A stretch of 64,000 nt of DNA from Endothia cerciana. Lineage: Eukaryota > Ascomycota > Sordariomycetes > Diaporthales > Cryphonectriaceae. Made by a program: the position numbers and the translations under genes. Below the pieces are notes generated by a model. The model saw nothing but the letters and a program-made list of their open reading frames with translations. It was not told the origin of the DNA and did no database searches. Location: assembly GCA_026119935.1 (NCBI GenBank), contig JALRMH010000036.1, positions 248,001-312,000 on the forward strand, written 5' to 3'. Shown here piece after piece: positions 1-9,420 of the stretch (positions are counted from its first letter, which is position 1; each line of letters starts with the position of its first letter).

Positions 1-11
1 GTGGTTTTTTT

Positions 12-52
<41 letters not shown>

Positions 53-1353
53 TTTTTCTCCGGAGACGCTGCTGGCGAAGAGACTCACATCGAGCTGCCC
101 GTGTGGCCCTGCGGCCTCCACCCTCATCACCTCCTGGACGTTCCAGATGGCCTCCTCGAGGCCGCCGCCCCTCTTCACGAAGGTCGTGCCGACGCACAGC
201 ACCACCAGCTCCCTCACGTCGTTCACGTACGCCAGCAGCGCCCTCCCGCCGCCAACCTCCCCTGACCACGCGAAGGCCTTGACGAACTCCCCGTACCCGT
301 ACTCCTCCTGGCCGGGCAGCACAAAGTTCTCGCCCGCCGCCCAGAGCACCAGCCAGCTCTGTAGGTCCCTCGCCGCGCCGCGGCCCCTGCCCATGCTCCT
401 CAGGGGCTTCGCCGTGCTGCCGAAGGGCGCCGGGCCGCCCTCGCCGTACACGGCCAGGCTCCCCACCCCCGTCAGCACGGCGAGCACGGGCCTCCCGTTC
501 CGTCCCACCCCCGGCGGCGACCACTCCACGGCGACCACGTGGTTCATGCTCGCGCCCGAGCCCCCGATGAGGCCCACGCCCGCGCCGGGGTGGGGGGCCA
601 CCTCGCGAGGCAGGGCGGCGGCCTCCCCGCCGTCCCTGGGTGCCTGCCCCTGCCCCTGCGCCCCGGCCGCCTCCGTCGCCGCCGCCTCGCGGTCCTGCCC
701 CTCGCCGCCGCGCACGGCACCGTGGTGGATCACGGGCATGTCCCTCCCCGCGGCCTCCCACACGTGCATGTTCAGGTCTGCGTGCAGGAAGGGGTGCGAG
801 ATGGGGAAGTGCCGCCGGGTCTCCGAGAACTGACACCGCGGCCCCTCCGGCTCGCCGTCGACATCGCCGCCCGCGCCGTCGGGGTCCGTGCTGCCGCCGC
901 CGCCGCCGCCGGGGCCGGGGCCGAGCTCATCGTCATCATCGTCGCTGTCCTCGGACACGGGGTCCTCGTTATACTCGTCGCCGAACTCCGTGGGGAGGCC
1001 CGCGGGGAGGACGCCGAGGCCGCCGCTCCCGGGCTCCGCGCCTGCCCCCTGCCGCTGGGCATCCGGCGGCGGCTGACCTGGGGGCTCGTCCGGCTCGTCC
1101 TCCTCGGCCGGGCGGGCGGGGTCCAGGATCGGGTACTCCGGGATGCACACGAGCACCGAGTCGTCCGCGGCCACGGCGAGCTCGGCGTCGCTGGACCAGG
1201 CGAGGGCGCGGCGCTGGGCGAGGGGCCTGGTGGGGAGGTCGAGGCCGCGGAGCGGCGGTATCTTGTAGGGGCCTGTGAGCCCCCCTCTGGACATAAGGGC
1301 GTGGGGAGGGGGTGGGTGGGTGGGTGGGTGGGTGGGTGGTGGGCTCACTCACC
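1..1353 (-). CDS. TFIIIC subunit (TFIIIC-delta / Sfc9-like N-terminal domain), partial at left edge
   Basis: Subunit of the RNA polymerase III factor TFIIIC, which binds tRNA-gene promoters in the nucleus. The main exon runs 1272 down to 89. It opens with PLRGLDLPTRPLAQRRALAW followed by SSDAELAVAADDSVLVC, the start of the first beta-propeller blades of the TFIIIC-delta family. Later blades include VVAVEWSPPGVGRNGRPVLA and LAVYGEGG. An Asp/Glu/Gly-rich acidic insert lies between them. A donor GTGAGT (88-83) suggests another intron begins at the left edge, so the C-terminus lies outside the window. A second intron, 1352-1273, contains a GGGT repeat and joins in phase 1 to an upstream exon ending at 1353. 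The start codon is unresolved: the in-frame ATG is far upstream (1686), and the closer ATG at 1367 is out of phase with the main exon. Identification is by motif recall, not by a search. Confidence 0.72.
12..50. repeat. (TTTC)n microsatellite
   Basis: About nine tandem TTTC units at the left edge. They fall inside the inferred intron of the TFIIIC-subunit gene, on the non-coding side of the GTGAGT donor. Confidence 0.9.
1311..1339. repeat. (GGGT)n microsatellite inside a TFIIIC-gene intron
   Basis: Seven tandem GGGT units. On the coding (minus) strand this is an ACCC run in the intron between 1352 and 1273, giving a pyrimidine-rich intron. Confidence 0.9.
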
Positions 1354-2002
1354 TTGGAGTTCTTCATTGCCGTCGCCCCCGTCGAGTGGGTGGCGGGCGG
1401 GACCCGCAGCGAGAGAGGTGTGCGGCAGGAATGAGAGGTTAGTGCGCCGGGGTGGGCGGCGGCCGGTCACAGCAAGATGAAGATTCCTCAGGCACCTCTG
1501 GCCTCTGCGCAGGATTCTCAAGTGACGCTGGGAGGGACGGATGCCCCAGGCCTGGGGTTGTTGGTGCCGAAATTCACTGCTCGAGACGGGGCGGTCACAA
1601 GGTTGAGGTTTTGTCGAGGTTCGCCACAAACCCCCCCAGCTTCGGCAGAGGCCGTGCCCCCTCTGGATGGGTTGTGGGGTGGCCACAACGGCACCTCACT
1701 CACTGATAGATGCGCAGCAGGCCCCGTCCCGCGCCCCGGGGCTCTCAACATGTGCAGCAGGAGGAGGTCCCAGCTTGTTGGGTGCTCTTGCTGTACGGCC
1801 GTGTCGCCTGGCCCTCTCGCCCTGTGTTGACCGTGCCGGTGGGGATTGGGCTGTGGGCGGGAGATGGGCTGTGGGCGAGAGATGGGCGGGCGGGCGGGCG
1901 GGCGGCGGCACATCCATCCTCGGCCCGGGCCCCCAGACGCCTTGAACCATCTGGGCGGGTGAGGAGCCAATCTCAAGGGGAGAACAGAATGCAAGGTGTA
2001 TG

Positions 2003-2044
<42 letters not shown>

Positions 2045-2058
2045 ATGTAGTGACTACA
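1354..2058. other. Spacer between the GPI8 stop and the TFIIIC-subunit exons
   Basis: No separate gene is visible. The part up to 1686 is open on the minus strand in the phase that would join the TFIIIC exon, so it may hold the true 5' coding end or the 5' UTR. The rest contains GC-rich runs (GGGC repeats near 1887-1903) and the ATCT microsatellite. It must also carry the 3' end of GPI8. Confidence 0.5.
2007..2044. repeat. (ATCT)n microsatellite
   Basis: About nine tandem tetranucleotide units, ending 15 nt before the GPI8 stop codon (minus strand), so probably transcribed in its 3' UTR. Confidence 0.92.
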
Positions 2059-3352
2059 TCACCGCCTGCCGGGCTTCTCAAACAGTGATCCCAGACCCCA
2101 TAATGATACACACCCTCCCAGGACGGCTGCGCCGAGCAGCTTCCTGGCCCACCAGTTGTCGTCCGTCAGGGGCCTCGCAGCCTGTATCCCGTGGTGGCCC
2201 GCCTCGCGCCCCGCCTCCCGCTGTGGGGCGTCGTCCCGGGGCATCTCGTCCTGCCCCTCGGCCCTCCGCCTCAGCTCGGCGATGTGCCTGCTCAGCGCCA
2301 GCAGGTCCTCCTCCAGCGTAGAGTTCCTGGTGCCGTCGACCTCCACGTTCTGGACGTTCCCGAAGAAGTCGGTGACGAGCCTGGACCGGGCTGCACCCTC
2401 GCCGCCGGGGAACAGGTCGTACCGCACGCCGGCGTTGGAGTGGATCTTCTCGTAGGTGTAGCTGTCGAACAGCTCGCCCAGCGTCTTCTTGCTGCCGAGG
2501 TCGCCGACGTGCGTCTCGAGGAACTCGAGGTTGTAGTAGGTGTACCTGTCGATGACGGCGACGCCCACGTCGTTGTCGGCGTGGTGCGAGTACGAGGACT
2601 GGTCCAGCTCGGACGAGCCCGTGGCGATGATCCTGGGCGAGTACAGCTGCGTGTACATCGTGTTCGCCTGGCACGTGTCGATCATGAAGAGGATCTCGTG
2701 GTACCTGCAGGCCGCCGTACGTCAGTCTCCCGATCCCACCCCCCCAACACCCACGGCGGCGGTGGCGGCCGGGCGGCCGGGCTTGTGGGACCTACCTCTT
2801 CTTCTCCCACATCTGCTCGAACGCGTCCGCCAGGTCGAATGCGCCAATCTCCTCGGCGTCCTGGAACTTGAGGAACTCGTTACCGCCGTGGCCCGTCATG
2901 TACACGAGGATGTTGCTCCGGTCGTCGGTCAGCAGCCTCTTGCTCCTCGGCGTCTCCTCGCCCACGCGGTCCGTCAGGAGCCTTATGAAGTTCTCGACGG
3001 TGACCTCGTAGCCGCGGTAGTCGACCTCGATGTTGTCGCCGTACAGGTCCACGGCACGGTCGGCATTGGAGTAGACGGTGCCGGGGAAGGCATTGCGCGG
3101 GTTGCAGGCCATGTCGTCGGGCAGCATGAGGATGATCTGGGAGTCGGGGATGCCGAGGCGCTTGACGGTGCGGTAGATGGAGAGCACGTTGGCGAGGTGC
3201 CTGTAGTTGAACCAGAAGCGGGATGTGCAGACCAGCACGGCCCAGTTGCTGGTGTGCTCGGCGAGGGCGGGAAGGGCATGGCTGAGGAGGAGGAGGAGGA
3301 GGAGGGGGAGGACGACGGCGAGGGCGGCGGCCGGGAGGGCGGGGAGGCGCAT
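2059..3352 (-). CDS. GPI8: GPI-anchor transamidase catalytic subunit (GPI8 / PIG-K)
   Basis: Caspase-like C13 cysteine peptidase of the ER membrane. It cleaves the C-terminal GPI signal of proproteins and transfers the GPI glycolipid, acting with GAA1, GPI16, GPI17 and GAB1. Two exons: 3352-2796 and 2704-2059, with an intron of GTAGGT donor and GCAG acceptor. Together they encode 400 residues, the normal GPI8 length. An N-terminal signal peptide is visible with a run of leucines encoded by a GGA-type repeat. The catalytic dyad is present: His155 in YMTGHGGNEF and Cys197 in FMIDTCQANTMY, with the usual spacing of about 42 residues. VLVCTSRFWFNYRHLANVLS and the PDDMACNPRN segment are also diagnostic. 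A single hydrophobic segment precedes the C-terminus. The start is the first ATG, directly in front of the signal peptide. The gene is divergent from the histidine-phosphatase gene. Confidence 0.95.
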
Positions 3353-3439
3353 CTTGCCAGGCGTCGGTGTCCACGCAGGCTAGAGGCTGATCATCAGGCG
3401 GCGAGGCGGCCTAGGATGGTTACAGTCTGCTCACCGGAC

Positions 3440-3441
<2 letters not shown>

Positions 3442-3473
<32 letters not shown>
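3442..3473. repeat. (GT)n microsatellite
   Basis: About 16 GT dinucleotides, roughly 90 nt upstream of the GPI8 ATG, hence in its 5' UTR or promoter. Confidence 0.92.
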
Positions 3474-3474
<1 letters not shown>

Positions 3475-4360
3475 TGTCGGAGACCCAGATGCCTGGAGGG
3501 AGAGCGAGGGGGCACGAGGGGGGTTCCTGTCGTGGCCGGGGGCGAGAGGTGCGCCCACGACGACCCTGAACGTTTGTCGCGCAGGTTCACATTTGTAAGC
3601 CTCGAGACAATTACCTAATGACGGACCCTGCTGCACCCGTTGCGTCTTTTGGGGCGGGGGCGGGTTCGGGGGTTCTGGGGCGGGTGGCACTGGCGGCAGG
3701 GGTCCTCCAGCGGCGGCGGGGGCGGCTAGACCCACCGGGCCAGCAGTCGCCCCAGGCACGCCAGGGCTGTCTTAGCAGTGTCCGGCAGCGCCTGGCCACA
3801 GGATCACGCCCCTCCCCCGTCCCCCCAAATAAGAAGAGCGCAGTGCAGGACATTCTTTGCCGCAGGATCTCACGACGAGGAGCCGGCGAATTTAGTGCCA
3901 GGCCCGCCGTCCCTTAGACATTACCTGGGCACCAATGGGCCCCCGAGAGGCGCCGGCGACGAGGTGGGCCGTACTGGATCTGGCATGTGATGCACAGGGT
4001 CAGCACCGGAGGGGACGGCGGCTTAGATGCGACGACGCGCCATCCACAGCATCGGCCAGGGCTGGGTGAGCTGGATCTGGGCTTGGGGGGTTACCTTCAA
4101 CCAGGGGGGGGGGGGAGGGGCGGCGAGGTATAGCACGGTACGGTACAGCACCAAGCCCCGCCCCATGCAGGGCCATACAACGCACGATCCAGAGATGGGG
4201 GGTGTGGTTAGGGTGGATATCGAGGTATGTACAATGCAGAGGGCGGATCGGCAGGACGTGGTGACAGGATGACGTTTTCGGGGTCGACGACGGCCTGGTC
4301 AACTGATACATACTACATGGTACATACCTCGCACGCATGCACTGCAGATCGCGAGGAGAG

Positions 4361-4465
4361 GAGACAGACAGACAGACAGACACACAGACACACAGACAGA
4401 CACACAGACAGACACACAGACAGACACACAGACAGACACACAGACAGACACACAGAGACAGAGAG
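4361..4465. repeat. GACA/CACA tandem array with a 12-bp higher-order period
   Basis: The array starts as GACA units and then settles into about six copies of a 12-bp unit (GACAGACACACA). It is a compound microsatellite in the GPI8/histidine-phosphatase spacer. The short ORFs rich in Cys-Val-Ser or Thr-Asp-Arg that overlap it are repeat translations. Confidence 0.9.
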
Positions 4466-5068
4466 GGGGGAGCATCCACTCGGATGTAACGAGGTTCTGC
4501 ATTCATTCTACTTAGCCGCCTCAATTGCGACCTGTCAACTCTGTCCCATTATATCTGAACGGGCCCCGCCCCGTCTGTTCGTCCCGCGGCCCGCCACGTA
4601 CCACAAGGAAGCCTTGATCGTTGATGAAGAGGAAGAAGGAGAATACTGGCTACTACTTACTTACAATATCGTCACTGGAGAGGATCCCGCCGTCACCTGT
4701 CTCGCCCCGGAAAGTCCACCCACCTGGTCAAAAGACCCCAACACCGCCACCCCGGACTTCCGTGAACCCTTTTCTCTTGCCTCATTTAACACATTAATTA
4801 CTACTAGCCCCCCCCCCCCCTTCCTCTCTTAATAGTCTCATCCGCGTCACGCAGGCATCATCTTCATAAGGACTGGGGGCGGCGTCCCGCTCTCGCCTTT
4901 CTGGGTTGTACAGCACAGCGGTCGCACGGCTGGTCGCTCTGGTCCCCTTCCCGGGCCCGCTGGTCCTCTCTGTCTTGTCTTATATTTTTGGTCCCTTGCG
5001 TGCCGGGCTGGACTAAGCTGGCGAGGCCCGGGGGCTTCTTCTCGATCCGTCCAGAAACAGGAAGAGGA

Positions 5069-5108
5069 AGAAAGAAAGAAAGAAAGAAAGAAAAAAAGAA
5101 AAAAAGAA
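5069..5108. repeat. (GAAA)n purine repeat
   Basis: Imperfect GAAA/AAAAAG purine tract about 480 nt upstream of the histidine-phosphatase ATG. Confidence 0.85.
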
Positions 5109-5580
5109 GAAAAAATCAGCCAGAATCCCAAACGGGAACAGCCAGGACACGCGTCCTCCCCGACCACTGACGAGACCGACCTGGGGGCTTGTCGTACAAT
5201 ACATGTACTCGGCTGGCGACAGAGCGACCAGAGACCCTTTTGTGAGGATCGGGGCGTCGTCTGTAAGATTCAATCATCAAGGCTGCGGACTCCTCCACAC
5301 CGTTGGCCGTGGCCGTGGCCGTGGCCCTGACGACCCAGACCCACCGCGCCGAACCGTCGACCCTCATCATCCATCGAACCCGGCTGCCGAGGAAGACCTT
5401 GGCCGGTCCAGGCCTCTACCAACACCCGCAACTCCTCCTCCAGGTCCTCCCTCCTCGTCCACCCCCTCCCATCTGGACCTCCTCACGCACGCGAGACATA
5501 CCCTCCAGCCCGCCCACGAGACGCGACGCGGCCCCCCCCCCTCCCCTGACACGCTCGTCACCCCGTCAGGCCTGTTAGCT

Positions 5581-7193
5581 ATGGGCCGCGCTCCGGCCTA
5601 CATCTTCGTCGTAAGGTAAGCCTGGACCCGTCCCCGCCCTTCTCCTTTTTTTTTTTTTTTTTTTTCTTCCTCTCTCCCTCTATCGCACCCCCCCCCCCCC
5701 CAGCTGACATGCCGCCCATCTCGTGTGTAGGCACGGAAATCGCCTGGACGCCGCAGACAAGCAGTGGCATCTGCAGTCCCCGACCCCCTACGATCCCCCC
5801 CTCACATACTCCGGGTGGAACCAGGCGCGCGCTGTAGGCCAGAGGATCAGGGAGATCCTTCGCGAGGGGGAGGGTCAGGATGATCCCGCGCCGGCAGTGG
5901 CGGCCGAGGGCCCCCCGAGGAAGCGCCGCAAGTTCAAGGTTGTCATCCACTCGTCGCCCTTCCTGCGGTGCGTCCAGACTTCCATAGGCATCAGCGCCGG
6001 CCTCGCCTCCTCCCCCGAGCCCCAACCTGCCGCTCCTGCCCGGGCCTCGTCCATCCATGCCGTCGCCAATCCCCGCCTCCGACCTCCCACGGCCGTCGAC
6101 CTCCCCCCTTCCGGCCCCGCCCCTCCCTCGGGCCTCCCGACCCCCCCGGAGGCGGAGCCTGTCTCGCCCGGGGGCGCCTTCGTAGAGAAGGCCGTCCTGC
6201 GCCTGGACGCGTTCCTGGGGGAGTGGCTGACGCCGGGCTACTTCGAGCTCATCACCCCGCCCCCCAGCTCGGGCCTGATGCTTGCCAGCGCAAAGGCGAA
6301 CCTGCTACGCAGGGAGGACTACAGCAGCAACCCCAATTTCGCCGCATATAACAACCAGAACGCCGGCCAGCCCCGGGCGCCCGTGCCCACCCCGACGACG
6401 ACACCGGTCAGCACCCCTGAGAACGTGTCCAGCCTCGCGGAGGCCCTGCGGCGCGCGGGGAGGAGCGACAGCGTCACAAGCGCTACCAGCAACGGGGAGT
6501 CGCGCCTGCTGGCCGGCTGCGCTTATGTTGCTCCCGTGCCGGCCTATGCCATCTCCCACAGCGCCGAGATACCAAGCGGCTACGTCCCGCACGCCAGGGA
6601 CCATTGCTGCGATGTGGACTACCAGTGGGACTCGATGCGGGGGGCCCTGGACTGGGGCGATGGGGGGTCGCTGGGCGAGGAGTGGACGCATATGCACCAG
6701 AGGTTCCGGAAGGGCCTGCAGAAGCTGGTGGACTGGTACTCCACGGCCGAGAACCCCTCGCAGATGGTGACCAGGGTACGGCGCGATAGCGTCGCCGGCA
6801 GCTACGTGATGGTCGGCGATGAGGACGTCGAGGTCGAGCCCGTGGTCGTCATCGTGTCCCACGGCGCCGGCTGCAACGCCCTGATCGGTGCCATCACGCA
6901 CCAGCCTGTCCTGACGGACGTTGGCCTGGCGTCGCTCACGCAGGCCGTGAGGAAGCCTGGCGTCGGCGAGATCCAGGATGACGGGTCGGCCCGCGACGTA
7001 TCGGGCAGCAACAACACCGTCTCACATCCCTCAGGCCTGGTTGCTATCCATAGGCACTACGACCTGAAGCTGTTCGCCAGCAGTGAGCACCTGGGTCCCA
7101 CGCGGGCCTCCAGGTCGGGCTCGATCACGGCCCCGATGAGCCCTCCCAGCCGCGGGCGCCTGGGCAGCACGAGCTATACGTCCTCGCCACTCA

Positions 7194-7224
<31 letters not shown>

Positions 7225-7855
7225 CATGTTCCCGACAGACGGCCTGGGCAGCCGTAGCTCCTCGGCGGCGGGGAACTTTGGCAGCATGAGACGAGACTCG
7301 GGATCTTCATCCCGGTTCCCGGGCAGGATCGGGCTGAACACAAGCGGCCTGGGCGGTGGTGGCATCACGGTCGGCAGTGGCGTGACGTCGTTTACAAAGC
7401 AGACTCCTGCATTCGGCGGTCTCTGGTCGCCACTCCGCAATAACCTGGATACGCCAGATGACGATGACGACGACGACGGGGACGACGACAACTTCCTCCC
7501 AAATTTCAGCAGCTTCGAGTGCGCCGCGCCGGGCACGGGCATGGGCACGGGCAACGGCATGACCAAGCCCGAGGAGCCAACAAAAGAAGCTCTCGCGCCG
7601 TCGACACCAAGAACCACGAACGGCTACGGCGCCGGCAGGGATCGCGGCGATAGCGCGGTATCCCCCCGCACCAACGCCGAGCGCTGCCCTGCTTCTGCGG
7701 ACCACGACGAGGAGCGCAGAGACGTCCCCGCCGCCCTGCCGCAGCTGGGTCACGGCGCCGGCGGGCTCTGGGGCAGCCCCAGGCCCATCGAGGATGAAAT
7801 ACCACGGGATTTGTCCTCGCCGAAGAGGCGGTGGACGGTGAACGAGAGGTGGTAA
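5581..7855 (+). CDS. Histidine phosphatase (phosphoglycerate-mutase) superfamily protein with long C-terminal extension
   Basis: Predicted histidine-acid-type phosphatase. The substrate is unknown, and the protein is much longer than glycolytic phosphoglycerate mutase. Two exons: 5581-5615 and 5731-7855, giving 719 residues. The intron (GTAAGC..GTGTAG) splits the Arg codon of the catalytic motif, so only the spliced reading gives YIFVVRHGNRLDAAD. A second conserved block, VVIHSSPFLRCVQTS, and a late catalytic histidine in VVIVSHGAGCNALIG (around residue 386) complete the active site. The region 90-140 is Pro/Ser-rich. The C-terminal third is disordered, with a poly-Gly run, an Asp-rich run and Ser-rich segments, which suggests a regulatory or scaffolding tail. 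The start is the first ATG ahead of the RHG motif. The intron carries a T20 and a C14 tract. Confidence 0.88.
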
Positions 7856-8929
7856 ATGATCAGGCGCTTCGTGGCTTTGACTCCACCTCTGCTCTCAGTT
7901 TCGGCGCGGCGTACGGAGGGATTTTCTTGGGCTGTTTACGAGTCGATCATGTGGTTGTGTATATACTGGGGAAGGGGGGGGGGGGCACAGCATCTTGTCG
8001 AGGGAGGAGGGACGGGTGTTTCGGAGCATGGTTGCTTACTGGGAGCCAAAAGGTAGGGAAGGACTGGGGGCAATGGATGCCATGAGTTGGTACGGCACGA
8101 TCAGGTTCAGATGGTTTACTCTATTAAGTTTTGCAAAAGTTGAACGGTGGCCCCTCCGGGTCGACTATATTTGTCTCGAATGCTCGTTCTGTCTCTCTTT
8201 GCCAGTGTCCCTTTTAACTAGTACCTTTCTACATGTTGGTGCTGTGGCAGGTCGGGTCAGGCTGTGTTGGGTAACATAGTAAAAGGTCCTTCGGCCCTTC
8301 TGGAGGAAAAACTGAAGACGTCTGATCGGGGGGGGGGGGGGGCGGGGGGTTAATAGTATCAAGAGGTTAGGATTATATCACTATCGAGCCTATTTGGGAC
8401 AGTACTAGACCAGCTTTCCCTCTTCATCACCCAACTATATTGAAAACTTCGAAGCAAGTTATGTAGTTGTAGCAGCAGCATTGGGCAGGTCCTTGGGCTG
8501 CAAAGGCTGAGCTGTTCGTTCTAATGCGCCCCTTTCTATTGCATCAACAGAATTTGGTATTTTTCTTATGCCTGCATCGCGACCGAGGTACAGTACTGGT
8601 CAGTGCTACAGTTGGTCCCGTTGGTTCCCATCCACACCAGTCTCGTAGATATGCATCCCTTCTCAGCAACGCACGTTGCACCCGCCCTCTGGGCCTTCGC
8701 GCTCATGATTGACCCGGACGCCATGTCTGGGGATGTCGGAACGCAGGCGGCCCCTTCACACACTCCAGGGGAATTTCACCTGCTCGACGTCGAACGTCAC
8801 AGCAGTCGGCAGCAACAGCTTCTAACGAGGTCACGTCCAGTTCCGCGGCGCCGGCCACCGTTCGTCGCGCCAGATCCACAGTCCGGGAACCCACAGGTAC
8901 ACTTTGATGCTGTTTCGGCAACCGGCGGG
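7856..8929. other. Intergenic region 3' of the histidine-phosphatase gene
   Basis: No intact gene is visible. The first 500 nt should be the 3' UTR and terminator of the upstream gene, with a G15 run at 8328-8342. From about 8520 to 8930 several short ORFs overlap. They might be more decayed upstream sequence of the GPI-anchored-protein remnant that follows, but I could not align them to a family. Confidence 0.45.
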
Positions 8930-9244
8930 CTGTGTCGTCCCTGAGGCTTTTGAGTATCATGCGGTGCCGTTGAGCCTGTCCAATGTCACGAACCGACTAT
9001 AGTTCAAGGCCGAGGAGTTTACTGAGAACCTTACTATCGTCGCTGGCACGCACTTACGACGTCGTGGCCTCGAAGTCCAAAAGCCACGACCACAAGCGGC
9101 TCAGGGTCTACTAGTACCCCGACGGGATCGACGACATCGTCTACGTCGGCCTCGACAGCAGAGAGCGCAGGTTCCGCTCTGGCTCAGAGAATAGGATCGG
9201 CTTTCTTGGGCCCGGTGGCCGCTGTCATCGTCGCTGCGCTCTAG
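8930..9244 (+). pseudogene. Remnant of a GPI-anchored secreted/cell-wall protein (C-terminal part)
   Basis: Two broken reading frames together resemble the C-terminal half of a fungal GPI-anchored surface protein. The first (from about 8933) reads CVVPEAFEYHAVPLSLSNVT, then an in-frame TAG at 9000-9002, then FKAEEFTENLTIVAGT. After a frame change near 9050 the second reads a Ser/Thr-rich stalk (KATTTSGSGSTSTPTGSTT). It ends in a small-residue omega-site region and a hydrophobic tail, AFLGPVAAVIVAAL, followed by a TAG stop at 9242-9244. The stalk, small-residue segment and hydrophobic end make up a GPI-attachment signal. No start or signal peptide could be traced. At least one stop and one frameshift make this a pseudogene, unless an unseen intron repairs it. 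The family is not recognised. Confidence 0.55.
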
Positions 9245-9420
9245 GATCAAAATCTATGCTGGCTGAAACCCGGGTCCAAAACCTGGGCCCGTGACTGAGC
9301 GAATGCCTTGCCCTGTACAGTATAGAACCCCTTCAGACATATATAGACCGGACGTATTCTTGTTGTAATTATAGATGGGCTCCCCAGCGCATCGTGCTTG
9401 TGGGCCTGCCTCTCAGCACT

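Larger units (their letters stand above)
3353..5580. other. Divergent intergenic region between GPI8 and the histidine-phosphatase gene
   Basis: 2.2 kb with no supportable gene. It should contain the promoters and 5' UTRs of both flanking genes. It holds a GT microsatellite, a 12-bp GACA/CACA tandem array, a GAAA repeat, a G12 run near 4104 and a lone TTAGGG-type hexamer near 4208. Short ORFs here are repeat-encoded or GC-bias artefacts. Confidence 0.6.

Noticed and set aside
2540..3598. 352-codon plus-strand ORF
   Set aside because: Antisense to GPI8, and it runs through the GT and GGA repeats.
5354..5386. tRNA B-box-like GGGTTCGATGG on the minus strand
   Set aside because: No matching A box, acceptor-stem pairing or T-terminator at the right distances.
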